Translations under genes and position numbers: made by a program
Notes under the pieces: generated by a model
What the model was told of the DNA's origin: nothing
What the model saw: the letters and a program-made list of their open reading frames with translations, nothing else
Databases searched by the model: none
Shown here: piece by piece, positions 35,871-45,609 of the stretch
Position numbering within the stretch: the stretch's first letter is position 1
How the letters are laid out: the number at the start of each line of letters is the position of its first letter
NCBI RefSeq assembly: GCF_963662255.1
Contig: NC_085048.1
Coordinates: 103,402,499-103,466,498, forward strand
Reading direction: 5' to 3'
DNA: 64,000 nucleotides
Source: Cinclus cinclus
Taxonomy: Eukaryota; Chordata; Aves; Passeriformes; Cinclidae

Positions 35871-36194
35871 TCCCCAAAACACCCTCACGCCCGAACGTGC
35901 CAGCTGCCAAATACACTTGACCTGAATGCCCTCTCCCCTAAATGTTTTGACTCTGCAAATGCTCTTATCCCCTAAGTGCCATCAGCCTCCAACACCCTCA
36001 CCTTCAATGGTCCTTGCCCTTGCTTCCAAACATCCTTGACCCCAATGCTTTTGTTTTGGTCTCACTCGCTCCCAAACTCCCTTGTCTGCACACAGCTTCA
36101 CCCCCAAACAGCATTAACCCTGATTTTGCCCTAAAACATCTGCACTCCTAACATTTTTATCCCCCAAAACCCTCTTGCTCCCAACCTTCCTCAA
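35871..36194. repeat. Degenerate ~16-bp C/A-rich minisatellite
   Basis: About 20 drifted units of roughly 14-17 bases, loosely CCCAAACACCCTTGAC, run head to tail. Examples are CCCCAAAACACCCTCAC (35,872), GCCAAATACACTTGAC (about 35,905), CTCCAACACCCTCACC (about 35,987), TCCAAACATCCTTGACC (about 36,025), CCCAAACTCCCTTGTCT (about 36,071) and CCCCAAAACCCTCTTGCT (about 36,162). The + strand is strikingly poor in G, so the minus strand carries repeated G runs. It starts directly at the right edge of the CpG island, in the presumed first intron. Confidence 0.75.
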
Positions 36195-36333
36195 TGAAGG
36201 AACAGTTTTAGCTTTTGGTGCTGCTCAGAGCTGTGTTCCACGTCCTACCCCCCACGCCCCGAAACAGCCAGAAAGGCGCCTGGATCCCTCCCCCTGCCAT
36301 CACCAGCCCCCAGACTGCTGATCTGACACTGCG

Positions 36334-36356
36334 CCCCCCCCCCCCCCCCCTCCCCC
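36334..36356. repeat. Poly-C homopolymer
   Basis: A run of 17 C, one T and five more C. It lies about 140 bp beyond the C-rich minisatellite. The exact length may be affected by sequencing error. Confidence 0.9.
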
Positions 36357-38450
36357 GCCATAGGCCACTGCTGTGAAATGTGGAAATGACCCTTTCAAGC
36401 AGGATGCAAGTGTTGCTCCCATGCGTCCATCAAAAAGTCCCCCGGCCCCAGACACATCTCAGTGCTGGAAAGCTGTAAAACTAATTTGGCACCTCTGCCC
36501 TCCTGGATGTGGCTAAGGGGCAGCGGCCTCCCCCGGTTTTGTGACCTGAATACACTGGCTGTGAGTCCTGCTGCACTTATCCCCGTATCGGAATGTTTGG
36601 GAGACACATGAATTGCTTCCAGGGCTTGGCAGCAGAAGGACCCGCAAAATGACTACTAAGGTAGCAGGAGGTAGGGGCTGGTTCCAGGCTTTTTCTGTCG
36701 CAGTGCTGAACCTACAAATATTTCTGAGGCTGTGCTCCTACATGTCCCAAATTCAGAGTGCATTTAGCTACGTGAGATTGAGAAAAGTAGCAAAGATACA
36801 TCTTTATTAACTCTTTGAACTGTTTGACTTGAAAAGTTAGTGGAGGTCAAATTCACGAATGGAAGAAAAATACTTTATATTGTAGAGTTGTGAAGCAGTG
36901 TAAAAGGGTTTGGGACAGGGAGTTTGAGATGTTCACTTTTCACACTCATCTTTGAGAGTGGGTTTTACTGTTGTGTGAAGGTGAGAAGCCTGTGGTCATA
37001 TCAGCACAATGGTGGTGGTGCGCCAAAACAGTGAGTGAAACAGAAATGGGTGGAGGTGCTTGTGGGTGCCACAGCTGGGTGTGTTTATTCAGGGGCTGTA
37101 GTTTTGGTTCTTGGTGCATGTATCCATCACTTTGCTGAGTCTGGGGCACCAAGGGAGGGGCAGTGGCTTCAGCAAGGTCTGTGGCCGGCTACAAACCCTT
37201 CATGTCTGTCTTCCATTACCAGATGCTGTGGTGACACGTTGCATGACAAAGGTACAAAACACAGGTTAGCACCAAATGTCAAACCATGCAAAATTGTGGC
37301 TCTGGAGACATCAGCAAAGAAAGTCATGTTTCCATTGCTTAGAAGGTCATTACTCAAAATCTCTTGTTTCCTTTCCTCTCGTAATTCCCTCCTCTGTGCA
37401 GTTCTATTCCCCTGCATCGACATTTCGGCCAGGCTTTTCTGGGTTTGTACATTCTGCGGATAAAAGGCCTATTGAGGAAATTCCCCATGCACTTCGATCT
37501 TTTGCCACTTTACTCCTAGAATCTCTGAAAGGTCTGAGGCTGTTTTCTCAAAGAAAGCTCTTAATTTAAGTGGCCTGTTAACTGTTAATTGCTGTTCTAT
37601 TCTGGCTATTTGCTTGAGTATGATGTCAAACCTGCTGTTCTGGTCTGGAGGCTACACGGGTGATCTGCTTGATCTCTAAACTGCTATTGCTTTCTACTGT
37701 GCTATTGAAGACCAAGGTAATATTTCTCTTCTTAATGCAAACTGACATTGCCTTAGAATGGCAATGAATTTCGTTGAGCGAGGTGTCCCACTTAGAGCTG
37801 TTTATACAAAAATCTCAATTTTACAGCTGCTGAAAAAGAAACAAAAAAAAAGGCTGCCCTGATACATAGCACTGAAATAATTTTGTTTGTGTTTCTGCAG
37901 TAGGAATGTGTTTGGGGAGAAAACATCTAAAACTGACCAAAACAATGACAAGTTTATGGGTAGGTGGTTAAAAGAGTTCTGCAGGAACGCCTGTTTATCA
38001 AACTGCAACCATCAGTGTGCTCAGTGTAAGCAGAGCTTGAATTTCCAGTGTGTGCTCCTAGGCTGACTGGAAGTTTGGAGAAGGGTGAATTAGCTGTCCT
38101 GAGGTCTGTGCAGTGTGTGCAACAGTGGCAGTGCCAGAGAAATTCCATCCCTAGAAACCATTTCATTCATTTATTGTGAAGTTAGGTTCTGTTTTCTAGT
38201 AACTGTAAAATCAATGCTCTGTTTTGGCTGTTTGACCACAACAGTCACACCAAAATGATAAAACAATGCTGGTGGAATGGATATCATCATGTCTCAGGTT
38301 AAGGAGAGCATTACTGGGGCTGGCTCTCTTGTGATGACTGTTCCTTGGTTTTTGATATTTAATGAGAGTTCATTCGGGTATCAACAGAAGAAAAGGCCTC
38401 TCAAATGATGCTGAATCTGTTTCCCCAGTATGTAATAGAATGAAACTCTG

Positions 38451-38577
38451 GGGCTGTCACTGGACAGTAAGATATTCTGACATGAATATATATTTCAGAG
38501 CTCTGCACAAAATGAGGATTTCATGCATAGGCAACACAGTGTGACAAGTCATATCCTGTGTGACCTTGTGCTTACAG
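38451..38577. repeat. Local dispersed repeat, copy 1
   Basis: About 127 bp including TGACATGAATATATATTTC, AAAATGAGGATTTCATGC and ATAGGCAACACAGTGTGAC. It aligns collinearly with copy 3 (40,035-40,160) with scattered substitutions, and its middle part aligns with copy 2. I do not recognise the family. Confidence 0.85.
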
Positions 38578-39718
38578 TATAAAGTTGTGTAATAATATAT
38601 TCTGCTAAATTAATACACAAAATAAATAGAACATACCTCATTTTTATGCTAATAGTGATATTTTTCAATTTGAAGCACCTTTTATTCTAAGACCTCAAAG
38701 TAAATTACAGGTAGGAATAAACCAAGTTTCTCAACGCCATTGTGAAATTTTGTGTTATCATACAGAGAAAGGTATCATTATTAATTGCCATTATTTAATT
38801 TTCTGTTAATTATTATCTGATTTGCCTGCTCTCTGATACTGTTCTCCCTCCTAATATATGGACAATAAAATATGATCTTATGAAACAGGAAAAAAAATTA
38901 ATTTCAGCCACGGGAACGGACAGATCTGTCAGAGCTAAGAGGGAAAATAATAATGACTGATTCCTGAAGGAATTAACAGAGAATTTTGACAGTAGAATGT
39001 ATTTTATGTGACTGGAACAGAAAGTAAATTTTAAAAAAGGGCTCACTCTGATGTGTGGTTCATCCTGTGATGTAACTGTAGGTGAAAGGCTGATGAGACT
39101 ATGTTAGCTCAGGGAACAAAAGAAACCCAAACTGTTTTGTTTAATTCAAATCACAAAGGATAGGATTTGTTTAATTCACATCTCCCAGGATAGGGTTTTC
39201 CAAAAGGGGGGATTACTGGCTTAGTTCTACTGCCAGTGGTGAAAATGCCATTTACTCCAAGGAGAGCAGATTTAGGCCACTGACAAGTGCTTTTGCAATC
39301 CTGTCCTTTATGTTTGTAAAGTGGGAGTGCAATCTTGCATATCTGATACTCAAGCGTGTGTTTCATACAAACTTCAGCACAGGATTTGATTCTCTGTCAG
39401 ACCCCTGTATGTCAAGGTAGAATAACATTTCTGGGATGAGAAGGCAGCTTGCAATGTTCTTCAGCAGCTTTTTCTCCATCTAAGGCAGTGAGGTTGTATG
39501 GGCAGGCAATTAGTACAGAATTTGTTCTAACTTATTAATGCATATTTACAACCTTAATTCCTGTTTAACAGAATGTTTTGTGGTGGAACATTTACAGAAA
39601 GAGTATGTGAAAAAATTATCACTGCACGTATTAAGCACAAAGAAAGCATCCCAAAACTGATGTGTAGGAGCAACTGACAAGACAGAACATATTACAAGAA
39701 ACTATCTTTTTCATTAAG

Positions 39719-39757
39719 TCTGCACAAAATGAGGATTTAATGCATGGGGAGCACAGC
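39719..39757. repeat. Local dispersed repeat, copy 2 (partial)
   Basis: A shorter copy matching TCTGCACAAAATGAGGATTT of copy 1 exactly, then drifting (ATGCATGGGGAGCACAG against ATGCATAGGCAACACAG). The flanks do not align convincingly with the other copies. Confidence 0.7.
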
Positions 39758-40034
39758 CAGTCCCAGAGGTTTAGTGCCCATAATCCCACCTTGAAAATGG
39801 ATTCACAATAATAATTACTGCTACAAAATGGACACTACTTCCAATTTTGGCAGGTCTACTTCATACATAACTAATTGCAAACATACAAGGCAAGGTCTAT
39901 ATTTTCCCCTCCACCTAGCTCCAGAAACCTTCCCATAAGATTTCCAGTCTCCAGCTGACAACTTCCCACTTGGCCTTGGTTTGCCCACACTAAAGCAGAG
40001 CATGTGGGGCAGTCCCCCTTGGTTTGGCATGCTC

Positions 40035-40160
40035 CAACCATCCCTGGATGTTAAGATGCTATGACATGAATATATATTTGTGAGATTTGCAAAAAATGAG
40101 GATTTCACACATAGGCAACACAGTGTGACGAGTAGTATCCGGCATGACCTTGCAAATGCA
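40035..40160. repeat. Local dispersed repeat, copy 3
   Basis: Same orientation as copy 1, about 1.6 kb downstream. It shares the TTAAGAT..ATGACATGAATATATATTT start, AAAATGAGGATTTCA, CATAGGCAACACAGTGTGAC and the ATCC..ATGACCTTG end. The match to copy 1 is far above chance. Confidence 0.85.
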
Positions 40161-41099
40161 GGCTGAGCTCCAGAACAAACAGCTCTGAAGAGCAAGGACT
40201 GTGGCATATTCCCAGGTTCTGGAAGGAATTCCCAGTGTTTGGTTCCAAGCTTGCAGAGACTCTTCCTACAAAACTTACCTGCTTTACATGGGTGGTGAAG
40301 TACAACAATTTCCAACTACTGTTAGAAAGCCAGGCTCGTTATTACAGAAAATCCATGGTCAGTGGAACTCACCACAGAGAGCTGCAAATCCTCATCATAG
40401 CTGGAGATTTCACAGTTGCTGTGTTGCAGATGTGGACTGTTGGTTCTCATTGTGACAACACCCACATGTATCACTTGTTCAGGCAGTTGTTCCTTTCTCC
40501 TTTATGTTTTCTTGCCAGCTTTTTTCTCTTGCTAAGTGAACGATAGATTGGGAGGAAACAAACTTTTTCTACCTTTCTGAAATAAACAATGACCTTTTTA
40601 AGGTTGAAAATAACATATATGTTTGTGGTACATATGTGGAGATAGGAAAGTGTCTTCCCACACATCCTTTTCTCACAGTTCAAAACAACCTGGAACAATC
40701 TGGCCCTTTCTAAGAGCTGTCTTTGAGTATGGGTTGCCAGACTCTGGGTAGGGGACAGGACATTTTTTGTTCAGGAAATAAGATCTTGAAATAAACATAT
40801 TTAGACTGCATTGAAGATCTATATTATTCAGCTTTTTTTTTCCCCTTTTTTTTTTTCCTTTTTCTATCTTGTTAAGATTTCAGTGGGTTTCATTGTTTTT
40901 TAGGCATAAGCCTGAATCTAAAGCTTGTGGTCAGTTCTGGAGCAAAAAGCCCTATAGAAACCAGCCAGGAAAGGATGTGGAGATTCTATCTTCCTTTCTC
41001 AAAGGCAGGATAAGTGTGCCATTATTGCTGGAAGTTTGTTCACTCCATTTTTAGAAACCACAAAGATTTTGCAGTCTTTCTGGGTAACCCATTGACCTA

Positions 41100-41390
41100 A
41101 ATCTCCCTTGGCATATTGAATTTCATTACCACTTGTTCTATCTAAATTGGACATAAAAAGGAGGCTGTTCACTCCTCTCTGTCTTGTCAAGTATCTGAAG
41201 AACTTCACTGTGTCCCTGCCAGTCATCCCCTCTCAGGCCTAAGCAATCCCAGGTTCTTACCCTGCTCTTCAGAGGTCATGTTCCAGCTTTGCACTGGTTA
41301 GTCCAGATCCATCCTGGAGGGCTGAGCTGACTTTTCTGGACTCAGTCTAACTCCATCTTTCATCAGGATGGAAATTATTTTGGCTTTTTC
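41100..41390 (-). mobile_element. Diverged CR1 LINE fragment, antisense
   Basis: Reverse-complement CR1 blocks occur in order on the + strand: CACTTGTTCTATCTAAATTG (about 41,131), TCAAGTATCTGAAGAACTTC (about 41,187), the CATCCCCTCTCAGGCCTAAG block (about 41,223), and the CTCTTCAGAGGTCATGTTCC block (about 41,265). The last corresponds to the 'TCATAGGTCATGTTCTCTAG' part of CR1 read backwards. The fragment is short, 5'-truncated and well diverged. The left limit is uncertain because resemblance fades between 41,030 and 41,110. Confidence 0.75.
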
Positions 41391-41399
41391 AGTACTCTT

Positions 41400-42535
41400 A
41401 CTGTTTTCTATTTAGTTTCAGTTCTTAGAGCTTTTTTATTACACAAGGCTTTAAGACCATGGAGAAAGTGACATCAATAAAAATGAATAATAAATATATC
41501 TTACTAGGGCAATATTCCTTATCTTTAAAATACTTTTTCTTTTCTGAGTTTTATCTTTCTTCTCTCTACTTTTCTAGGAGATAATTTTAGGAAAATGACA
41601 ATTCCGCTCCTATTTCCAAGGTAAGGATAGAATTGTAGTGTAACACAGTCTCATGCTACATAACTGTCCTATATATTTACAAGAATAAGTCATTCTGGTT
41701 CTGCTTTTTGCTGTGGTCTATTAGGGAAATCATGCCTATTGTTAGAATTATTGGTAAATAGATGCGAACACAGCAGATCATAAACTCAGTGCATACATTT
41801 TGGCCTAAGACCACATTAATTTTGCTTCTAAAAAGCATTCTATAGAGTATAATATATTCGAAAATATTTCTTAAATTGTGAAGTCTTTGAGGTTGGGATT
41901 TTCATAAATGTTTGTAGAGTACCTAGAATTCGTCTCTGATTGGGGCCTATGGGTAATTTAGAAACATAAATATTTAATGGTAATGGTAATTACCCCTTTT
42001 TCAGAATAATAATGTCTTTGAAGTTCCATCTTGGATGAGTGAAACCCCTTTAATAAGTTTCTCCCACCACTTTGAAGAATATTTTCTTGTCATTGGAAGC
42101 ATTTCTGGAATACATAGTTCTGTATATTACAAAAATGCCACACTTCGTAAATTGCATAACCTTTAAATAAATTTGCTCCGACCTGTCTCCTGCTTAAGAT
42201 GCACAGAAATTGGGATGCAAGAGGCACCATGGATTGTGTTCTGTGGGTATTCTTACCTTGAAGCTTTAGTTGAGATGAAGAATAATGTTTGTGGGGATCA
42301 GGCCCACTTCCAGCACTGGTCTTCTCATTGTGCAGTAGTCTCCCAGAACCAAAACTAGATTCCTCTGGGATTAAACCACACCAGAAGCACATACTTGGGA
42401 GTGTTTCTTCCCTTGGATCAGACCAAAACATACAGAGAATTACTTCAAATGACTAATGAAAACTTGACAGAATATTGACTATATGATACCCACTTCCCAA
42501 TGGCTGCCCGGATGTATTGACAGCAGCACTGGCAA
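41400..42535. other. AT-rich presumed intron, nothing seen
   Basis: Unique AT-rich sequence with only short unrecognised frames. No repeats or motifs that I can support. Confidence 0.55.
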
Positions 42536-42537
42536 AT

Positions 42538-42769
42538 AAATAATACATATTTTTAAAATTTCCATAATTACATGTTTACCCAATAGGCCAGAACAGCTCT
42601 GTCCCAAGGAGCTGTTGCAGTCTGAGTAAATAATACATGTTTTAAAGTCCATAATTACATATTTAAACGATAGACTATCGAGGAAATAATGCACATTTTA
42701 AAAAGTCCATAATTACATATTTACATGATAGTCTGTAAATTCTGTAATTACTTATTTACACAATAGACC
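42538..42769. repeat. Degenerate AT-rich tandem repeat
   Basis: Three clear units and a partial fourth share AAATAATACATxTTTTAAA, then GTCCATAATTACATATTTA, then a variable end xAxGATAGxC. They start near 42,538, 42,628 and 42,684, with a partial at about 42,738. The first two are separated by an extra ~40 bp (CAGCTCTGTCCC...GCTGTTGCAGTCTG). A similar CAGCTGTTACAGTCT follows the last unit at about 42,773, which suggests a higher-order unit. Confidence 0.8.
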
Positions 42770-42794
42770 ATAGCAGCTGTTACAGTCTATTATG

Positions 42795-45384
42795 GTAACT
42801 CCCATAGAATTATATTATGGATTTTTTTCTCACTTAAGAAATAAGTATATTTAACCAGAAAATTGTATTGTTATTCTTTCAAAAACCCTCCACAAACCTT
42901 AAAATAGTAAAATGCATGTAAGTTAAAAATTTCAGGTGATACGGAGATAGGGAAGTTTTTATCCCGTCGTGGTAAATGCCTTCTGTTAGCATGAGGAGCT
43001 CAGGATTTTTCATTAATTCCAGAATTTCTTTGCTTAGGTAGCAGAAATATAAATATGCAACATTCCATGATTATGCTCTCCTTATTGTCATGTAGACATT
43101 CAATTTGGATAAGCATTCGAGATTCTTAAATTCTTGAGTTCCTGTTCTGCTCTTATTAAAATCAGTGATATAACTCCCATCAACCCTGGTTTCAGAAATA
43201 ATTTATATTGAGGACAGCACTTACACATGTACTTGAAATCAATGGCACTTAAGCATCTTTTAAAAATAAGCACATACTTAAGGACTCTCATGAATTCTGA
43301 TGGACCGAAACATACGATTAAATGCTTTCCTGAACTGGGATACTGCCTTCCATGGAGGCAGAATTGGAGCCTTCCTCTCCAATGGCTTTATTGATGGGCC
43401 ACAGGATTTTTGTGGCTCGTGGTGTGGCTTCTCCCTGAGGAGAAGCTTTTTTAGCGTTTTTAACTCCAGACATACGTGTGTGAGAATTGGTGCTACAGCA
43501 AATGTGTTGCTGCTCCTTTGTTCTTTTTGGAGAGCCATGAATTGAGAATTCATCCAGTGTTTTCCATAGCTCAGCTGCTGAATTTATTCCTCATGTTAAA
43601 GACTGGATCAATACACCTAAATGAGACTTCTGTCCATAATTACTACTAAATAGCAGGGCTAAATCAAGCAAGTCAGAATGTGACATTTAGCTCAGCCGGA
43701 CCTTATGCATTTAGTAAGGAAACAGAGTATGAGAGAAACCTTTGATCCCCACTGTTGGTTTCATTAAAACATTTGAGTTAAGAAAATCAGAGCTGTCGGG
43801 AGCCCCATTTAGGCCTTGCCATAAGCATGATGAAATACACAGGTGCTTTTTAACAAGGGTTTGAAGGGTGCTCAATTGCTGGTCACACATTTTGACTGAA
43901 AGCACCATGTAAAGGGCTGAAGGTTTTGTCTTTCCTTCACAATGAGCATTACAGCATCAAACGGGGTAGAGAAATATCTGATCAGAAATAAAGAAGACTT
44001 TTTGTCAAGTGAAACATGCAGAAATTGAGTCTCTCAGGGAAAGAAAACCCTCAACAAGGTACACATCTGACATTTTTTGCTGTAGATACTCACAGATGTT
44101 GTAACTGACACCAGTGCCCACAGTTGGCTATTTGGTTAAAGGCCAAAGGGAAAGTCAGTATCAATCCTTTGTTAAAATTACAAAGAAATTACAAATTACA
44201 AAATTACAAAGAAATTATTAAATAACAAGAGCCTAATTCTTATCTCTTCCACGGTGAGCTTTAGTTGTGTGAAACAGGTAAATTGCATTACCTGACTGGT
44301 CAGTCTTTGAAACCTGGCAAATGAAAACAAAGGATGTGTGGGATTAGAGAGCTAAAAATCCAGGAAACAGCTTCAGGTTATGTAAGGAACCATATTTAAG
44401 TGGTTTACATTTAAAAGCAACTTCAGTCTTGCATTCTCCACTACAAATTCTTGCATTTGAGAAAAAAATTAGAGGACCTCTGTCTCCTGTTGGACAGCCC
44501 TGTGGCACTCAGTGGGAATAACCAATGCTCTTCACGGGAGCACTATTCCTTGCAAAACTGTCAAGGTCAGTTGCTGTGTCATTTTTCTACTCTGTTTTCC
44601 ATTAAAACATGCAGACATCAACGTTTGCTGGGTTTATAGCACTTCCAAGCTTTCCACTTGAGCTAACATACATGAGCTGTCATCTTTTCTATGCGCACCC
44701 TGTGCCTGTGAGTTACTCACATTCTTTGAAAGTTTTGTGGATCTGAAGCTTTCCACTAGGTAAATGTTGAGAGTTTTCCCTTCTCCCAGCCCTTTGGATC
44801 TGCATGGCATCCATCCTTGCAGGCACAGCACCCACCAGGAGTCCTGGGACATTTTATTGCTAAGTAAGGATTTTGTGTTCATGGAACTGTGGCAGTTCTC
44901 TAAGAATTCTGACCTCAGGTTGGACCCATCCACAAGTGCACAATATAAGTTTACACAAATAAACAAGATGTGTTGCACAATATAAGCTTTATAAGGGAAA
45001 GCTTTATTATCACATGCATTTTGGGCACAAACCAGCTTGTTTTACTGTGAAAAATCCCACTGGGGAGCCAGCACAGGGAATATTACATGAAGAAGGCAGG
45101 CAGATTCCAGCACATTTTATTTGCCAATGAGCAGGACTTTGCACTTGTAATTTTGTTAATTGTCAGAAGTAATTTAAATTCATCAATTATCAATGGGTAA
45201 TTCTATCTGAAGTGTTTCTAGGAAAAGTTAAAATCCCGGTTGGATTAACACAACACTTTCTCCTTTAGAAATACATAAATTTAGCAGAGTAAGTTGTCTC
45301 ACATGGTATTTTGGAATGTTCTTGAAAAATTACATTTGAGGCTGAAGTGGGACTTTATTTCTGTCTTCCTGTATGTGATGGGAG
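42795..45384. other. Presumed intronic sequence, no exon seen
   Basis: Mostly unique and AT-rich. 43,300-43,553 is open on both strands (81 codons + and 91 codons -) and slightly richer in GC, but neither product is recognised. A small A/T repeat (AATTACAAAGAAATTA twice) lies at about 44,176-44,218. Confidence 0.5.
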
Positions 45385-45605
45385 AAGATGTGTCATTTCA
45401 AGGAGACGGATCCAGACTTTTCCCAGAAGTGCTCAGTGAAAGGGGAAGATGTAATGGGCACGGGCTGCAATAGGGAAAACTCTGATTAGGTTTTAGGAAG
45501 AATTTATCATGGGGGGTGTAGTCAAATGCTGGAACAGATTACCCAGACAGACTGAAATCTCAGACTTGGGTGGTTTTTGCACTGGGTTCCTGACTCTCTT
45601 TTGTA
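45385..45605 (+). mobile_element. CR1 LINE 3' fragment, sense
   Basis: The forward strand carries CR1 C-terminal ORF2 and 3' region blocks in order: AAGGAGACGGATCCAGACTT (45,400), AGTGCTCAGTGAAAGGGGAA (about 45,428), GTAATGGGCACGGGCTGCAA (about 45,451), AAATGCTGGAACAGATTACC (about 45,524) and AGACAGACTGAAATCTCAGA. These correspond to the familiar CR1 coding stretch whose product includes 'HWNRLPREVVESPS'. It is diverged, 5'-truncated and lacks the final 3' UTR, so it is inactive. Confidence 0.85.
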
Positions 45606-45609
45606 AGTT

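Larger units (their letters stand above)
36360..41095. other. Presumed intronic sequence, no exon seen
   Basis: Composition returns to AT-rich. Several frames of 60-165 codons occur (for example 37,035-37,463 + and 39,821-40,315 -), but none has a recognisable domain or paired splice sites. The main structure is a sequence present three times at 38,451-38,577, 39,719-39,757 and 40,035-40,160. Confidence 0.55.

Noticed and set aside
35043..35925. Long open frames of 220-290 codons on both strands
   Set aside because: They run straight through the GT microsatellite and the GC-rich island; the bulk of each product is Cys/Val or Thr/His repeats. Stop-poor simple sequence explains them.
38451..40160. 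CRISPR-like direct repeats
   Set aside because: Only three diverged copies with irregular spacing of hundreds of bases in a vertebrate sequence; not a CRISPR array.
43685..43702. TTAGCTCAGCCGG resembling a tRNA D-arm/A-box
   Set aside because: No matching B-box, acceptor stem or cloverleaf around it.
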